A stretch of 50,846 nucleotides of DNA from an uncultured Opitutia bacterium. GTDB lineage: Bacteria > Verrucomicrobiota > Verrucomicrobiia > Opitutales > UBA953. The stretch lies in contig CAISXT010000017.1 of the NCBI GenBank assembly GCA_903889525.1, positions 1-50,846 on the forward strand, given 5' to 3'. A model generated the notes under the pieces. That model did no database searches, was not told the DNA's origin, and saw only the letters and a program-made list of their open reading frames with translations. The translations under genes and the position numbers were made by a program. Shown here piece after piece: positions 31,283 to 38,076 of this stretch (position 1 is its first letter; every line of letters starts with the position of its first letter).

Positions 31283-31301
31283 CGCGACGCTGCGCGTCGC
31301 G
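31283..31301 (+). repeat. Hairpin right after the ahcY stop codon
   Basis: CGCGACGC-TGC-GCGTCGCG, a perfect 8-bp stem with a TGC loop, begins one base after the TAA. The loop and GCG-rich arms resemble the GCGAC-TGC-GTCGC member of the REP family at 32969. It lacks a T run, so it may stabilise the mRNA 3' end rather than terminate it. Confidence 0.6.
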
Positions 31302-31345
31302 AGGGTCACGTGGGTAAGGGGACACGTTGACGCGGGGAAATTAAG

Positions 31346-31369
31346 AGGGCGCCTACGGGCGCCCTTTTT
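31346..31369 (+). terminator. Intrinsic terminator after metK-ahcY
   Basis: AGGGCGCC/GGCGCCCT stem with TACG loop and five T residues, identical to the terminator at 28378. It is joined by TTTTTGTTTG to GTAG of the next repeat. Confidence 0.9.
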
Positions 31370-31374
31370 GTTTG

Positions 31375-31399
31375 GTAGGGATGCGATGACATCGCCTCC
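31375..31399. repeat. REP-like hairpin (GCGAT-GAC-ATCGC type)
   Basis: GTAG (31375-31378) is followed by GGATGCGAT-GAC-ATCGCCTCC (31379-31399), a near copy of the first unit at 28408 with one changed base in the right arm. It is followed by CGCCTGTC, also shared with the other copies. Confidence 0.78.
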
Positions 31400-31413
31400 G
31401 CCTGTCAGCGCCC

Positions 31414-31458
31414 ACTTCCCGCTCACCCGCCAGCGAATCGCGGCGAGTTCGCCCGCGG
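31414..31458 (-). pseudogene. Duplicated 3' tail of the gene at 31843
   Basis: On the minus strand this stretch reads AGELAAIRWRVSGK, closely matching the last residues of the protein encoded at 31843 (DGELAAMRWLVNGK). By eye about 39 of 45 bases agree with 31845-31889. Upstream in the same frame is a TAA stop, and no start or further homology is visible, so it is a remnant. It lies between the ahcY terminator/REP and tRNA-Trp, about 400 bp from its parent. Confidence 0.65.
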
Positions 31459-31474
31459 ATTCTAGCTGTTAAAT

Positions 31475-31548
31475 TGGCAGGGAAGGATGGAGTCGAACCA
31501 TCGCCAGCGGATTTGGAGACCGCTGTGCTACCGTAACACTTCTTCCCC
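31475..31548 (-). tRNA. tRNA-Trp (anticodon CCA)
   Basis: On the minus strand a 74-nt cloverleaf with encoded CCA can be drawn. The acceptor is GGGGAAG/CTTCCCT (G1-T72 wobble), the D stem GTGT/GCAC with loop TACGGTA, the anticodon stem GCGGT/TCCGC with loop CTCCAAA (anticodon CCA), and the T arm GATGG-TTCGACT-CCATC. Position 31-39 is a T-T mismatch, unusual but tolerable. It charges tryptophan for UGG codons. It sits in a repeat-rich intergenic stretch rather than in an operon. Confidence 0.93.
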
Positions 31549-31590
31549 GTGAGCGGACAGACTAAGAGAGTCGGGCGACCGGAAGCAATC

Positions 31591-31620
31591 AGAAGAGGGC
31601 GCCTGCGGGCGCCCTCTTCT
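31591..31620. terminator. Long perfect hairpin, terminator-family relative
   Basis: A 13-bp perfect stem, AGAAGAGGGCGCC paired with GGCGCCCTCTTCT, has a TGCG loop. Its core equals the AGGGCGCC terminators at 28378 and 31346, but the T run is replaced by TCTTCT. It could stop minus-strand transcripts coming from 31843, or shield the tRNA gene from read-through. Confidence 0.55.
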
Positions 31621-31790
31621 GATTGGGACGGGATGCGATGACATCACCTCCGCCTGTCTTGAGGTAGCGGCAGCACCGCGTGTTGCCCTAGCTATCTTTG
31701 GTGGGGCAGGGTTGTCTCCAACCCGCCGTTGAGCCAATCGATATCCGCATCTCCCTCCGCAACCCGGACGGCTCGGAGAGCCGTCCCTAC
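31621..31790. repeat. Degenerate REP-like array upstream of tRNA-Trp
   Basis: Four hairpins can be seen. GGATGCGAT-GAC-ATCACCTCC (31631-31651) is degenerate. GTAG (31664) precedes GGCAGCAC-CGC-GTGTTGCC (31669-31687). GGCAGGGTTG...CAACCCGCC (31705-31727) has one mismatch. The inverted GGACGGCTC-GGA-GAGCCGTCC (31766-31786) ends in CTAC (31787-31790). The linker CGCCTGTCTTGAG before GTAG recurs at 47268. Confidence 0.75.
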
Positions 31791-31808
31791 CCAAGGCAAC
31801 GAGAACGC

Positions 31809-31834
31809 CTAGCTCGCTTGTTTTAAGCGGCTAG
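31809..31834 (-). terminator. Possible terminator hairpin after the 31843 gene
   Basis: CTAGC-T-CGCTT and AAGCG-GCTAG pair with one bulged base around a short T/G-rich loop (GTTTT on the plus strand), beginning 8 nt beyond the stop of the minus-strand gene. No T run follows on that strand, so termination is uncertain. Confidence 0.35.
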
Positions 31835-31842
31835 CTTTGCCC

Positions 31843-32913
31843 TTACTTCCCGTTCACCAACCAGCGCATCGCGGCGAGTTCGCCATCGGCTTTCACCATG
31901 GCGAGATAACTGGCCTGCGTCACGTCGTCAGACTGCATAAAGACGGGGAAGTAACGGGATGAAAGGTCCTTGATCTCGAGTAGTTTCGCATCAAGCAGCT
32001 GTTGCCGTTCGCCGGCGGTCTGCCCGCTAGGGCCGGCCTGAGTGAGTGGGTCAAGCTGCTGCAGGAACATTTTCTCGATCGCGATACCAGTGAGCTGGTC
32101 TATATTGTAAGGGCCTTGCTTCTGGATGCGCTGGCCCATGGTCAGGCCAATGATGACGGTGGGCTCGGCTGCATCGAAGTCGGCGGAACGAATGAACTCT
32201 TCCTGCACCGCCATGAGGCTGTGGGAGACGTCTATCACCGCAAGCGCTTGCTCGACCCGTAGAGAGGTAAGCGAAGCGGCAAAGGCGGCCGTCGCCTCAT
32301 AACCCGCGTCGAGGAACGCCTGCTCAGATCCTGCGAGAATTTTCTGGGTGTAATCTGCGTAGAGCGGATTATCCAAGGACTGCGCGAGCGCCGCGCCAGC
32401 TGCGCCGGCGTCTCCGGTCGCGAAGGCTTGGTGGGCGGCGAGGTAGTCGCCGAGGGAGTTATCCGGGGCCGCGGCGCGGAAGGCCGTGATTGCGGCGGAC
32501 TTCTCTTCTGGCGTCTCGCCACGGAGCACCAGCTCAAGCTGAGCGGCCGGATCCTTGGGGTCTGCCTTGGCGGCCTCACGTGCGAAGCTGAGGTCATTGA
32601 GCAGGCGCGAGGCCGCGAGCAGGTTCGTCGTGCTGCGACCATGGTTCTTCAGGAACGCCTCGACCTCGAGCTGATTGAGTTTCGGCACCTTGCCCGCCAT
32701 CATATCTTTGATCGTCACCCCGGTGCGCTTGGGCGGATCCTTCAGCTGCGGGATGATGTCGGCCGCGGAGCGCGGTTTGATCGCTGGCGAGGATTTGGCG
32801 GCGACTTCGGTTGGCTTGCGGAGCAGCTCCCACTTCTTCCCGCGCACGACCCAGATGCCCACGGCTAAGACGCCGAAGACGACGGCGATCTGCGCTAAGC
32901 GGCGGAGGGACAT
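31843..32913 (-). CDS. Membrane-anchored helical protein of unknown function
   Basis: I do not recognise this 356-residue protein. It has an N-terminal signal anchor (LAQIAVVFGVLAVGIWVV, residues 6-23), then a basic/proline-rich linker and a mostly alpha-helical Ala-rich domain (about 75-356) that looks like degenerate TPR or TPR-like packing (SRLLNDLSFAREAAKADPKDPAAQLELVLRG). The domain should face the periplasm. No catalytic motif or cysteine cluster is visible. Its C-terminal tail has been copied to 31414-31458. The leader carries the 28-bp G-rich element also found before the HEAT and arsC genes. Confidence 0.6.
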   Translation of the reverse strand: MSLRRLAQIAVVFGVLAVGIWVVRGKKWELLRKPTEVAAKSSPAIKPRSAADIIPQLKDPPKRTGVTIKDMMAGKVPKLNQLEVEAFLKNHGRSTTNLLAASRLLNDLSFAREAAKADPKDPAAQLELVLRGETPEEKSAAITAFRAAAPDNSLGDYLAAHQAFATGDAGAAGAALAQSLDNPLYADYTQKILAGSEQAFLDAGYEATAAFAASLTSLRVEQALAVIDVSHSLMAVQEEFIRSADFDAAEPTVIIGLTMGQRIQKQGPYNIDQLTGIAIEKMFLQQLDPLTQAGPSGQTAGERQQLLDAKLLEIKDLSSRYFPVFMQSDDVTQASYLAMVKADGELAAMRWLVNGK

Positions 32914-32925
32914 CGGGCTTTAAGA

Positions 32926-32965
32926 TTAGGGGGCAAGTGGGTATGGGGGCAAGAGGACATGGGGG
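32926..32965 (-). promoter_or_regulatory. 28-bp leader element, copy 1, with G-run extension
   Basis: On the plus strand TTAGGGGGCAAGTGGGTATG is followed by GGGGCAAG (28 nt, 32926-32953), nearly identical to 36789-36816 and 38530-38557. Further G runs to 32965 give four runs in all, with loops of 5, 3 and 11 nt. The coding strand shows CCCCCTAA 12 nt before the ATG. Confidence 0.6.
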
Positions 32966-33130
32966 TAGGGGCGCGACTGCGTCGCGTCCGTTCGCGGAGA
33001 GAGGGTCGATTAGCCGGGCAAGCTATCTGGCCCCACGATATCCGTTCGCCTACGGACGCCACGCAGTGGCGCCCCTACCCCGCCACCAGAGAACGAAGGT
33101 AACTAGGGCAGCACGCGGTGCTGCCCCTAC
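32965..33130. repeat. REP-like array between the 31843 gene and the Gfo/Idh gene
   Basis: GTAG (32965) precedes GGGCGCGAC-TGC-GTCGCGTCC (32969-32989). The inverted partner GGACGCCAC-GCA-GTGGCGCCC (33054-33074) ends in CTAC (33075-33078). A second inverted unit GGGCAGCAC-GCG-GTGCTGCCC (33106-33126) ends in CTAC (33127-33130). All three keep 9-bp arms and 3-nt loops with different stem sequences. Confidence 0.82.
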
Positions 33131-33140
33131 CATCCACCGA

Positions 33141-33166
33141 TACTCTATACTCGATACTCCATACTC
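33141..33166 (-). repeat. GAGTATN heptamer array downstream of the Gfo/Idh gene
   Basis: Read on the minus strand, 33166-33141 is about three and a half tandem units of GAGTATN. Twenty bases (33147-33166) are an exact inverted match to 34567-34586 on the other side of the gene. Confidence 0.75.
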
Positions 33167-33188
33167 TGCTCGCGGGCTCCGCCCGCGC

Positions 33189-34478
33189 TCAGATATGTTC
33201 CGTCGACCAGGGTTTGCGCAGTTCGCGCGACAGCATCGCCGTGGCGGTGTCGTCGTTGATGAACTTGCCGGCGGCACCATCGAACTTGAGCTTGCGGCCA
33301 GTGAAGATCGCCGCGTTGCCGAGGTGACCGATGGCGGTGGCGTGGTGTGCGGCGAGGGCGTGCGAAATCGGCTTGCGGCGCGACTGGCAGCAATCGACGA
33401 ACTCCTGGAAGTGATCGGTGGTGCCAGGGCAGCGCCAAGCATCCGGGCCGAGGTCCTTTTCAAACAAGCCCTTCTCGGAAGTGGTCTGGCTGCCGCGACG
33501 GACGTACATCGTGCCTTTCTCGCCAGTGAATTTAACGCCTTCGAACTTGCTGGTGACGGTCAACTGCATGCCGTCGGCGTAGGTGAGGGTGTAGTCGTAG
33601 TCTTTATGGGTATTCCACGGGGCTTCGCGCATGGTGCCCGTGCCTTCGATGGCGACGGGGAATTCGGCGTCCTTGCCGATGGCCCAGGCAGCGATATCGC
33701 CGTGGTGGCAGACCCAGTCGAGGACCATGCCACCACCGAAGTTGAGGTTCCAGCGCCAGTGGAAGTGGAAGACGCGCGGATCGTATTCCATCCAAGCGGA
33801 CGGGCCGACCCAGAGATCGTAATCCACGTCGACGGGTGGCTTTTCGCCGGGCTTCGGGGCGTCGGGCATCTTGTGGGTGTTGGCGTTGGTGCCGGCCTCG
33901 ACGTGCAGGATCTTGCCGAGGGCGCCGTTACGGACGAGCTCGACCGCCTTACGGAAATTCGGGGTGGAGCGTTGCCACATGCCGGTCTGCCAGACGCGGC
34001 CGTTTTCTTTCACGGTGTCGACGATCTTGCGGCCTTCGGCGAAAGTCTTTGCGAGGGGCTTCTCACCGTAGACATCGATGCCGGCGCGGAGGGTGGCGCA
34101 GCTGATAACGGAGTGCCAGTGATCCGGCAGGCCCATGACGGCCGCATCAGGCTTTTCCTTCGCGAGGAGTTCGCGGAAGTCGACGTACTGCTTTGGGGCG
34201 GCCATGCCTTTCTTGACGACGGCTTCGGCAGAGGAGGCGAGGACGCTCTTGTCGACGTCGCAGACCGCAATCACTTGGACGCCCTTCTTGGACATCAGCT
34301 GGCGCATGTCGCCGCCGCCTTGGGATTTGAGGCCGATGCCGACGAGCTGCAGGCGGTTGCTCGGGGCGACCGTGCCATCCTTGCCCAGCGCCGAGGCGGG
34401 GATGATGGAGGGGAAGCCTAAGGCGAACCCGGCGATGGCCGAGCTCTTCAGGAACGAACGACGATTGAGTTTAGTCAT
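33189..34478 (-). CDS. Tat-exported Gfo/Idh/MocA family oxidoreductase
   Basis: A 429-residue NAD(P)-dependent sugar or inositol oxidoreductase. The ATG at 34478 (MTKLNRRSFLKSSAIAGFALGFP) gives a twin-arginine signal (R6-R7); the longer reading adds non-homologous residues. A Rossmann domain follows (LQLVGIGLKSQGG, VIAVCDVDKSV), with GLPDHWHSV and the family motif GEKPLA, then the beta-sheet C-terminal domain. Secreted Gfo/Idh proteins are abundant in PVC bacteria and often paired with ThuA proteins in sugar metabolism, as here (ThuA at 34852, divergent). The substrate is unknown. Confidence 0.9.
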   Translation of the reverse strand: MTKLNRRSFLKSSAIAGFALGFPSIIPASALGKDGTVAPSNRLQLVGIGLKSQGGGDMRQLMSKKGVQVIAVCDVDKSVLASSAEAVVKKGMAAPKQYVDFRELLAKEKPDAAVMGLPDHWHSVISCATLRAGIDVYGEKPLAKTFAEGRKIVDTVKENGRVWQTGMWQRSTPNFRKAVELVRNGALGKILHVEAGTNANTHKMPDAPKPGEKPPVDVDYDLWVGPSAWMEYDPRVFHFHWRWNLNFGGGMVLDWVCHHGDIAAWAIGKDAEFPVAIEGTGTMREAPWNTHKDYDYTLTYADGMQLTVTSKFEGVKFTGEKGTMYVRRGSQTTSEKGLFEKDLGPDAWRCPGTTDHFQEFVDCCQSRRKPISHALAAHHATAIGHLGNAAIFTGRKLKFDGAAGKFINDDTATAMLSRELRKPWSTEHI

Positions 34479-34492
34479 GGGGTCAGAGGTGT

Positions 34493-34519
34493 GGGTAGGG
34501 GTAGGACAGGGATAAGGGG
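34493..34519 (-). promoter_or_regulatory. C-rich leader of the Gfo/Idh gene with template-strand G-quadruplex potential
   Basis: G runs of 3, 4, 3 and 4 are separated by loops of 2, 7 and 4 nt on the plus strand. A further GGGG abuts the start codon at 34479-34482. No Shine-Dalgarno match is present before the ATG. Confidence 0.4.
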
Positions 34520-34559
34520 ATAATCGTTCCGTGGAAAGAAGGGAAAGCGGCCGTAAATA

Positions 34560-34590
34560 GAGTATTGAGTATGGAGTATCGAGTATGGGG
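34560..34590 (+). repeat. GAGTATN heptamer array upstream of the Gfo/Idh gene
   Basis: Four tandem units, GAGTATT, GAGTATG, GAGTATC and GAGTATG, run head to tail. The array is inverted relative to that at 33141-33166, so together they bracket the oxidoreductase gene. Confidence 0.78.
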
Positions 34591-34663
34591 AGAGACAAAT
34601 GTCCGGGTTGGGGGCGGCGCAGCACCCAAGGGGAGACCGGGTGGTAAGTTGGTGATGCATTGG

Positions 34664-34784
34664 GTAGGGATGCGATTGCTATCGCGTCCGCTCGATGCCG
34701 AAGGAGGCGGGTATCCTCGGGTCTTAGCTAGGTATATTGACCTCATGCCTGCGTCCGCGAACGGACGTGATGGCCATCACGTCC
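34664..34784. repeat. REP-like paired hairpins upstream of the ThuA gene
   Basis: GTAG (34664) precedes GGATGCGAT-TGCT-ATCGCGTCC (34668-34689). The partner GGACGTGATGG/CCATCACGTCC (34763-34784) is a perfect 22-bp palindrome. The terminal CTAC is replaced by CAACCC. No gene is visible in the remaining part of 34479-34851. Confidence 0.75.
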
Positions 34785-34822
34785 CAACCCCTGAGGTGTC
34801 TACTTGCTCTCTCCTAATCCAA

Positions 34823-34845
34823 CCCCATATCCCTACCCCTGCCCC
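34823..34845 (+). promoter_or_regulatory. C-tract leader of the ThuA gene
   Basis: C runs of 4, 3, 4 and 4 with spacers of 4, 2 and 2 nt lie 6 nt before the ATG. The template strand therefore has canonical quadruplex spacing. There is no Shine-Dalgarno sequence. Confidence 0.4.
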
Positions 34846-34851
34846 TCACAT

Positions 34852-35631
34852 ATGTACCGCTCCCTCCTCACCCTGCTACTTGCCTCCGTGGTCGCTCTGG
34901 CCGCCGAGCCTAATCGTGCCTTGATCTTCTCGAAGACCGCTGGCTTCCGTCACGGAGATTCGATCAAGGTCGGCAATAAACTGCTGGAAGAGCAGTTCAA
35001 GGCCGCCGGCCTCGAAGCCGATATCACCGAAGACGCGGCCGCCTTCACCGCTGAGAACCTCGCGAAGTACCGTGCGGTCGCTTTCATGAGCGTCACGGGA
35101 GATGTCATGGGCGATGTTGTCGCGAAGGACGCGACCAAGGAAGTAAAGGAAGCCTCCGCCAAGGCCGCCCCTGCGCGCCGCGCCGCCTTCCAAGCTTGGA
35201 TGGAAAACGGTGGGGCTTACGTCGGCATCCACGCCGCCTCTGACGCCGGTTCGGCCGAAAAATACTGGCCTTGGTACGCCAACATGGTCGGCGGGCTTTT
35301 CAACGGCCATCCAGCCCAGCAGATCGCCGTGCTCCATCCGCTCGTGAAAGACCACCCCGCCGTGGCCCATCTCTCCGCCGACTGGAAGCGTAAGGACGAG
35401 TGGTATTCCTTCCGCAATCTTTCCCCAGACAATATCGTGCTCCTTGAGATCGACGAAAAAAGCTACAAGGCTGGCAAGGAAATGGGCGAGCACCACCCGA
35501 TGGCTTGGTGCAAGGCTGTCGGCAAGGGTCGCATGTTCTACACCGCGCTCGGCCACACCAAGGAATCCTACTCCGAGCCGGAGTTCATCCAGCACCTCAA
35601 CGGCGGCCTGCTCTGGACGCTGAAGAAGTAA
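34852..35631 (+). CDS. Secreted ThuA-like domain protein
   Basis: A 259-residue protein with a signal peptide (MYRSLLTLLLASVVALAA) and a single ThuA domain, a class I glutamine-amidotransferase-like fold. Typical segments are ALIFSKTAGFRHGDSI, FQAWMENGGAYVGIHAASD, GLFNGHPAQQ, DEWYSF and GRMFYTALGHTKESY. ThuA was found in trehalose/disaccharide utilisation, and secreted versions are common in Verrucomicrobia and Planctomycetes beside Gfo/Idh oxidoreductases. A precise reaction is not known. The start at 34852 is chosen for the signal peptide. A hairpin GCGAGCAG/CTGCTCGC (35633-35656) follows the stop. Confidence 0.88.
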   Translation: MYRSLLTLLLASVVALAAEPNRALIFSKTAGFRHGDSIKVGNKLLEEQFKAAGLEADITEDAAAFTAENLAKYRAVAFMSVTGDVMGDVVAKDATKEVKEASAKAAPARRAAFQAWMENGGAYVGIHAASDAGSAEKYWPWYANMVGGLFNGHPAQQIAVLHPLVKDHPAVAHLSADWKRKDEWYSFRNLSPDNIVLLEIDEKSYKAGKEMGEHHPMAWCKAVGKGRMFYTALGHTKESYSEPEFIQHLNGGLLWTLKK

Positions 35632-35698
35632 GGCGAGCAGACTAAAGGCTGCTCGCGGGTAACTGCTGGCAAGCTGGCAGGCTGCGAAGCAGGGGATC

Positions 35699-35724
35699 AG
35701 GGCCGCCTTCGGGCGGTCCTTTTG
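35699..35724 (+). terminator. Intrinsic terminator after the ThuA gene
   Basis: Stem AGGGCCGCC/GGCGGTCCT (9 bp with one G-T) with a TTCG tetraloop and four T residues. It is a sequence variant of the 28378/31346 terminators and is again joined through TTTTGTTTGG to GTAG. Confidence 0.85.
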
Positions 35725-35729
35725 TTTGG

Positions 35730-35852
35730 GTAGGGCGGCGATTGCTATCGCCGCCATTCTAAGCCGAGGGCGGAACGACGCCGGGACTTAGTCAGCCTCG
35801 TTGATGTACGCATCTCCGTCCGCGAACGGACGGCTCGGAGAGCCATCCCTAC
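35730..35852. repeat. REP-like paired hairpins after the ThuA terminator
   Basis: GTAG (35730) precedes GGCGGCGAT-TGCT-ATCGCCGCC (35734-35755). The inverted GGACGGCTC-GGA-GAGCCATCC (35828-35848, one G-T-type change) ends in CTAC (35849-35852). Confidence 0.83.
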
Positions 35853-35903
35853 CTGAGAGCCACGAACTGCGATGGGGTGCGCTTCCGAATCTAGCTGCCT
35901 CGG

Positions 35904-35990
35904 GTAGGGCGGCTCTCCGAGCCCGCCGTTGAGCCGATCGAGTTACGTATCTCCGTCCGCGAACGGACGTGATGGTAATCACGTCCCTAC
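35904..35990. repeat. REP-like paired hairpins before the HEAT gene
   Basis: GTAG (35904) precedes GGCGGCTC-TCC-GAGCCCGCC (35908-35927, one base short in the left arm). The inverted GGACGTGAT-GGTA-ATCACGTCC (35965-35986) ends in CTAC (35987-35990). It stops 13 nt before the end of the HEAT gene, so it would be in the 3' region of that minus-strand transcript. Confidence 0.82.
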
Positions 35991-36003
35991 CTCGTGCCTT
36001 TGC

Positions 36004-36780
36004 TTACTTCACACCTTCGAGTTTCTTGATCAGGCGCCCGAGGGCGCCCTTGCTCGCGGCATTCGTCATGGATTGCTCGGCTTCGCGGAGGGCCGCGAGG
36101 TCGGTCGGCTGGGCGAGTTTCAACAAGGCCTTCTGGCATTCGAGGCGCATGATCTCTTCCTTAATCGCGACGCAGAGGGCCCCGGCGATGGTGCGAAGAT
36201 TGCGGGCGACGGCTGCCTTAATGAGCGCGTTGCGGGCGGTGACATCGGCCTTGGTGTCCGTAATCCCGGCGCTGAAGGCATCAGTAACGCCTGGGCCGGC
36301 GACTTTCACCAGGGCGTCCTGGATATTTTCCGCGAGGGCTTCATCTTTCGCCAGTGCCGCGAGAATCGGCACGGCTTTGGCGCCGCCGATTTCAGCCAGG
36401 GCTAGCGCAGCGGGTACGCGCAGCGGGGAATGAGGGGTCGAGGCGAGCGCCGCCACTTGCGCGGTCGCACCAGCGGCCTTCGCTTCGGCGAGCGCGGAAA
36501 GGAGGAGCTGGGCAGTTTGGACATCGGTCGACCCCAGTAGTGCCGCCACTTCTCCGGTTAGTGGCGATGTGGGTTCATCAACGAGTCGTTCGCGAACGTC
36601 ATCAACTGCGGCGAGGCGCACGGCTGGGGTAGCGTCAGCCTTTTTCAGGGCTTCGACCGACTTGCTTGCGCCCTTGCGGAAATCTTTTAGCGCGGCGGTG
36701 TAGGTGGTGTGGTCGACGACTGGACGATCGGCGGCGGCGAGCGAAGCGGCGGCGAGGAGCAGGGAGGCGAGGAGGCGCAT
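36004..36780 (-). CDS. Secreted HEAT-repeat protein
   Basis: A 258-residue protein with a signal peptide (MRLLASLLLAAASLAAA) and Ala-rich helical pairs resembling HEAT repeats (VAALASTPHSPLRVPAALALAEIGGAKAVPILAALAKDE). It has no catalytic motif and probably serves in protein binding. I prefer the ATG at 36780 over 36789, because the spacing to the CCCCCTAA element then agrees with that of the arsC gene; the alternative adds only MSN. The short length and lack of a cytochrome domain distinguish it from the HEAT sections of the two PVC dehydrogenases. Confidence 0.7.
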   Translation of the reverse strand: MRLLASLLLAAASLAAADRPVVDHTTYTAALKDFRKGASKSVEALKKADATPAVRLAAVDDVRERLVDEPTSPLTGEVAALLGSTDVQTAQLLLSALAEAKAAGATAQVAALASTPHSPLRVPAALALAEIGGAKAVPILAALAKDEALAENIQDALVKVAGPGVTDAFSAGITDTKADVTARNALIKAAVARNLRTIAGALCVAIKEEIMRLECQKALLKLAQPTDLAALREAEQSMTNAASKGALGRLIKKLEGVK

Positions 36781-36788
36781 GTTGCTCA

Positions 36789-36819
36789 TTAGGGGGCAAG
36801 TGGGCACGGGGGCAAGGGG
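36789..36819 (-). promoter_or_regulatory. 28-bp leader element, copy 2, with canonical G-quadruplex spacing
   Basis: On the plus strand TTAGGGGGCAAGTGGGCACG continues GGGGCAAG, then GGGG. G runs of 5, 3, 5 and 4 have loops of 5, 3 and 3 nt. The element lies 8 nt before the HEAT gene start. Confidence 0.62.
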
Positions 36820-36852
36820 ACACGTGCCTACTTGCGCACGCCTCCGCCGGGC

Positions 36853-37998
36853 TTACTTCCGGCGGAAGGGGTAGATCAGCTGCGCCCAATAGCCCTTGGG
36901 GACTGGATGGCCTTCGATGCCGTAACTCTCCGGCCATTTTTTACCAGGCAAGTAATGGGTCCCGAAGAGCCGATCGAAAATCGGAAAGTGAATCGCGAAA
37001 TTCACGTCGATGGCTTCTTTTTCCGCACCGTGGTGCCAGTGGTGGAACTGCGGGGTGACGAGTAGTTGATCTACCCATGGCAGGCGCCAGCCGACGTTTG
37101 CATGGATCAAGGTCGTGTAAAGGTAGGCCAGCATGACGTAGATCTCGATGGCGAGCGGCGTGAACCCGAGGGCAAACATCGGAATCGCCGTGATCGAACG
37201 CATGAGGAGGATTTCCAGGAAGTGCATGCGCGCGCCGGACATCCAGTCCATGCGCTGCGCCGAATGGTGCACGGCATGGAAACGCCAGAGCCAAGGGAAA
37301 TGGTGAAAAGCCCGGTGCCCCCAGTATTGAAAGAAGTCCGCCCCGAGCATGATGGCGGGTACTTGGATGAACAGCGGCAGGTCGGCGACCCATCGTCGGG
37401 TGGCTTCGAGCGGGGTGAGTGTCCCGATCAGTTTGCCCGGAGTCAGCGGGAGGAAGGCGAGCGCCTGGATCATCAGGCTACTGACCAGGACGTAGAAAAC
37501 ATCTTCACGCCATTCATCGCGGAAGATCGGTTGGGTAGGCTGGCGGGGGAAGATACGCTCGATGGGGACGAAAATTAGGCCGGTGAGCAGCACGTTCAGC
37601 GCGAACCAATCGAGCCCGAAGTAAATGGGCAGGGGGGTGCTGGCGTTTGCATTCGTGATGGATTGGCCGATCACGGTGGCCAGCAGGGCGAGGGCGATTC
37701 CCGTGGTGCCGAGGATTTTGGCCTGTCGCAGGGCGAGGCTAGTGGCCGATGACATGAAGCCGGCGACGATGAGGAGGTAGACGCCCAGTTTGAACCACGG
37801 GCCGACTTTGAATGGCGTCAGTTGCGGGGCCGTCAGCAGGTGCCCAGGCGTGCACATAGAGATGACCAAGAGTAGGCCGCCTAAACTTAAGACGATCCCG
37901 AGGACCCCGCTGGCCCAGCCGGAGCCAAAACTCCGTTCGGCGGGTAGGGATTCAATCTCATCACGGATTTTCTGCCGCGTACCATGGAAAGGCTTCAT
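36853..37998 (-). CDS. Fatty acid hydroxylase / sterol desaturase family membrane protein
   Basis: A 381-residue integral membrane protein with about six hydrophobic segments and the di-iron histidine clusters of the family: HRAFHH and WRFHAVHHSAQRMDW (about 230-248), and FHHWHHG (about 328-334). These enzymes use non-heme di-iron and O2 to hydroxylate or desaturate lipid chains. The C-terminal soluble stretch (DVNFAIHFPIFDRLFGTHY) is typical. The lipid substrate is unknown; hydroxylated lipid, carotenoid or hopanoid targets are all possible. It follows arsC after 78 nt on the same strand. A hairpin CCGCCGG/CCGGCGG (36844-36865) spans its stop codon. Confidence 0.88.
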   Translation of the reverse strand: MKPFHGTRQKIRDEIESLPAERSFGSGWASGVLGIVLSLGGLLLVISMCTPGHLLTAPQLTPFKVGPWFKLGVYLLIVAGFMSSATSLALRQAKILGTTGIALALLATVIGQSITNANASTPLPIYFGLDWFALNVLLTGLIFVPIERIFPRQPTQPIFRDEWREDVFYVLVSSLMIQALAFLPLTPGKLIGTLTPLEATRRWVADLPLFIQVPAIMLGADFFQYWGHRAFHHFPWLWRFHAVHHSAQRMDWMSGARMHFLEILLMRSITAIPMFALGFTPLAIEIYVMLAYLYTTLIHANVGWRLPWVDQLLVTPQFHHWHHGAEKEAIDVNFAIHFPIFDRLFGTHYLPGKKWPESYGIEGHPVPKGYWAQLIYPFRRK

Positions 37999-38076
37999 CA
38001 GCAGAGTGGGGTGACAGGAGGTAACCCTTTCCGAGAAAGGAAAGCAAAGGTTAATCCCGACGCCGCTCGCCGCGCG

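Noticed and set aside
32811-34421. 536-codon open frame on the plus strand
   Set aside because: Antisense to the Tat-exported Gfo/Idh gene, starting inside another gene and crossing REP hairpins. The opposite strand has clear motifs (RRSFLK, GEKPLA).
34479-34625. N-terminal extension of the Gfo/Idh protein
   Set aside because: It encodes the translated heptamer array and C-rich leader. The Tat signal begins at 34478.
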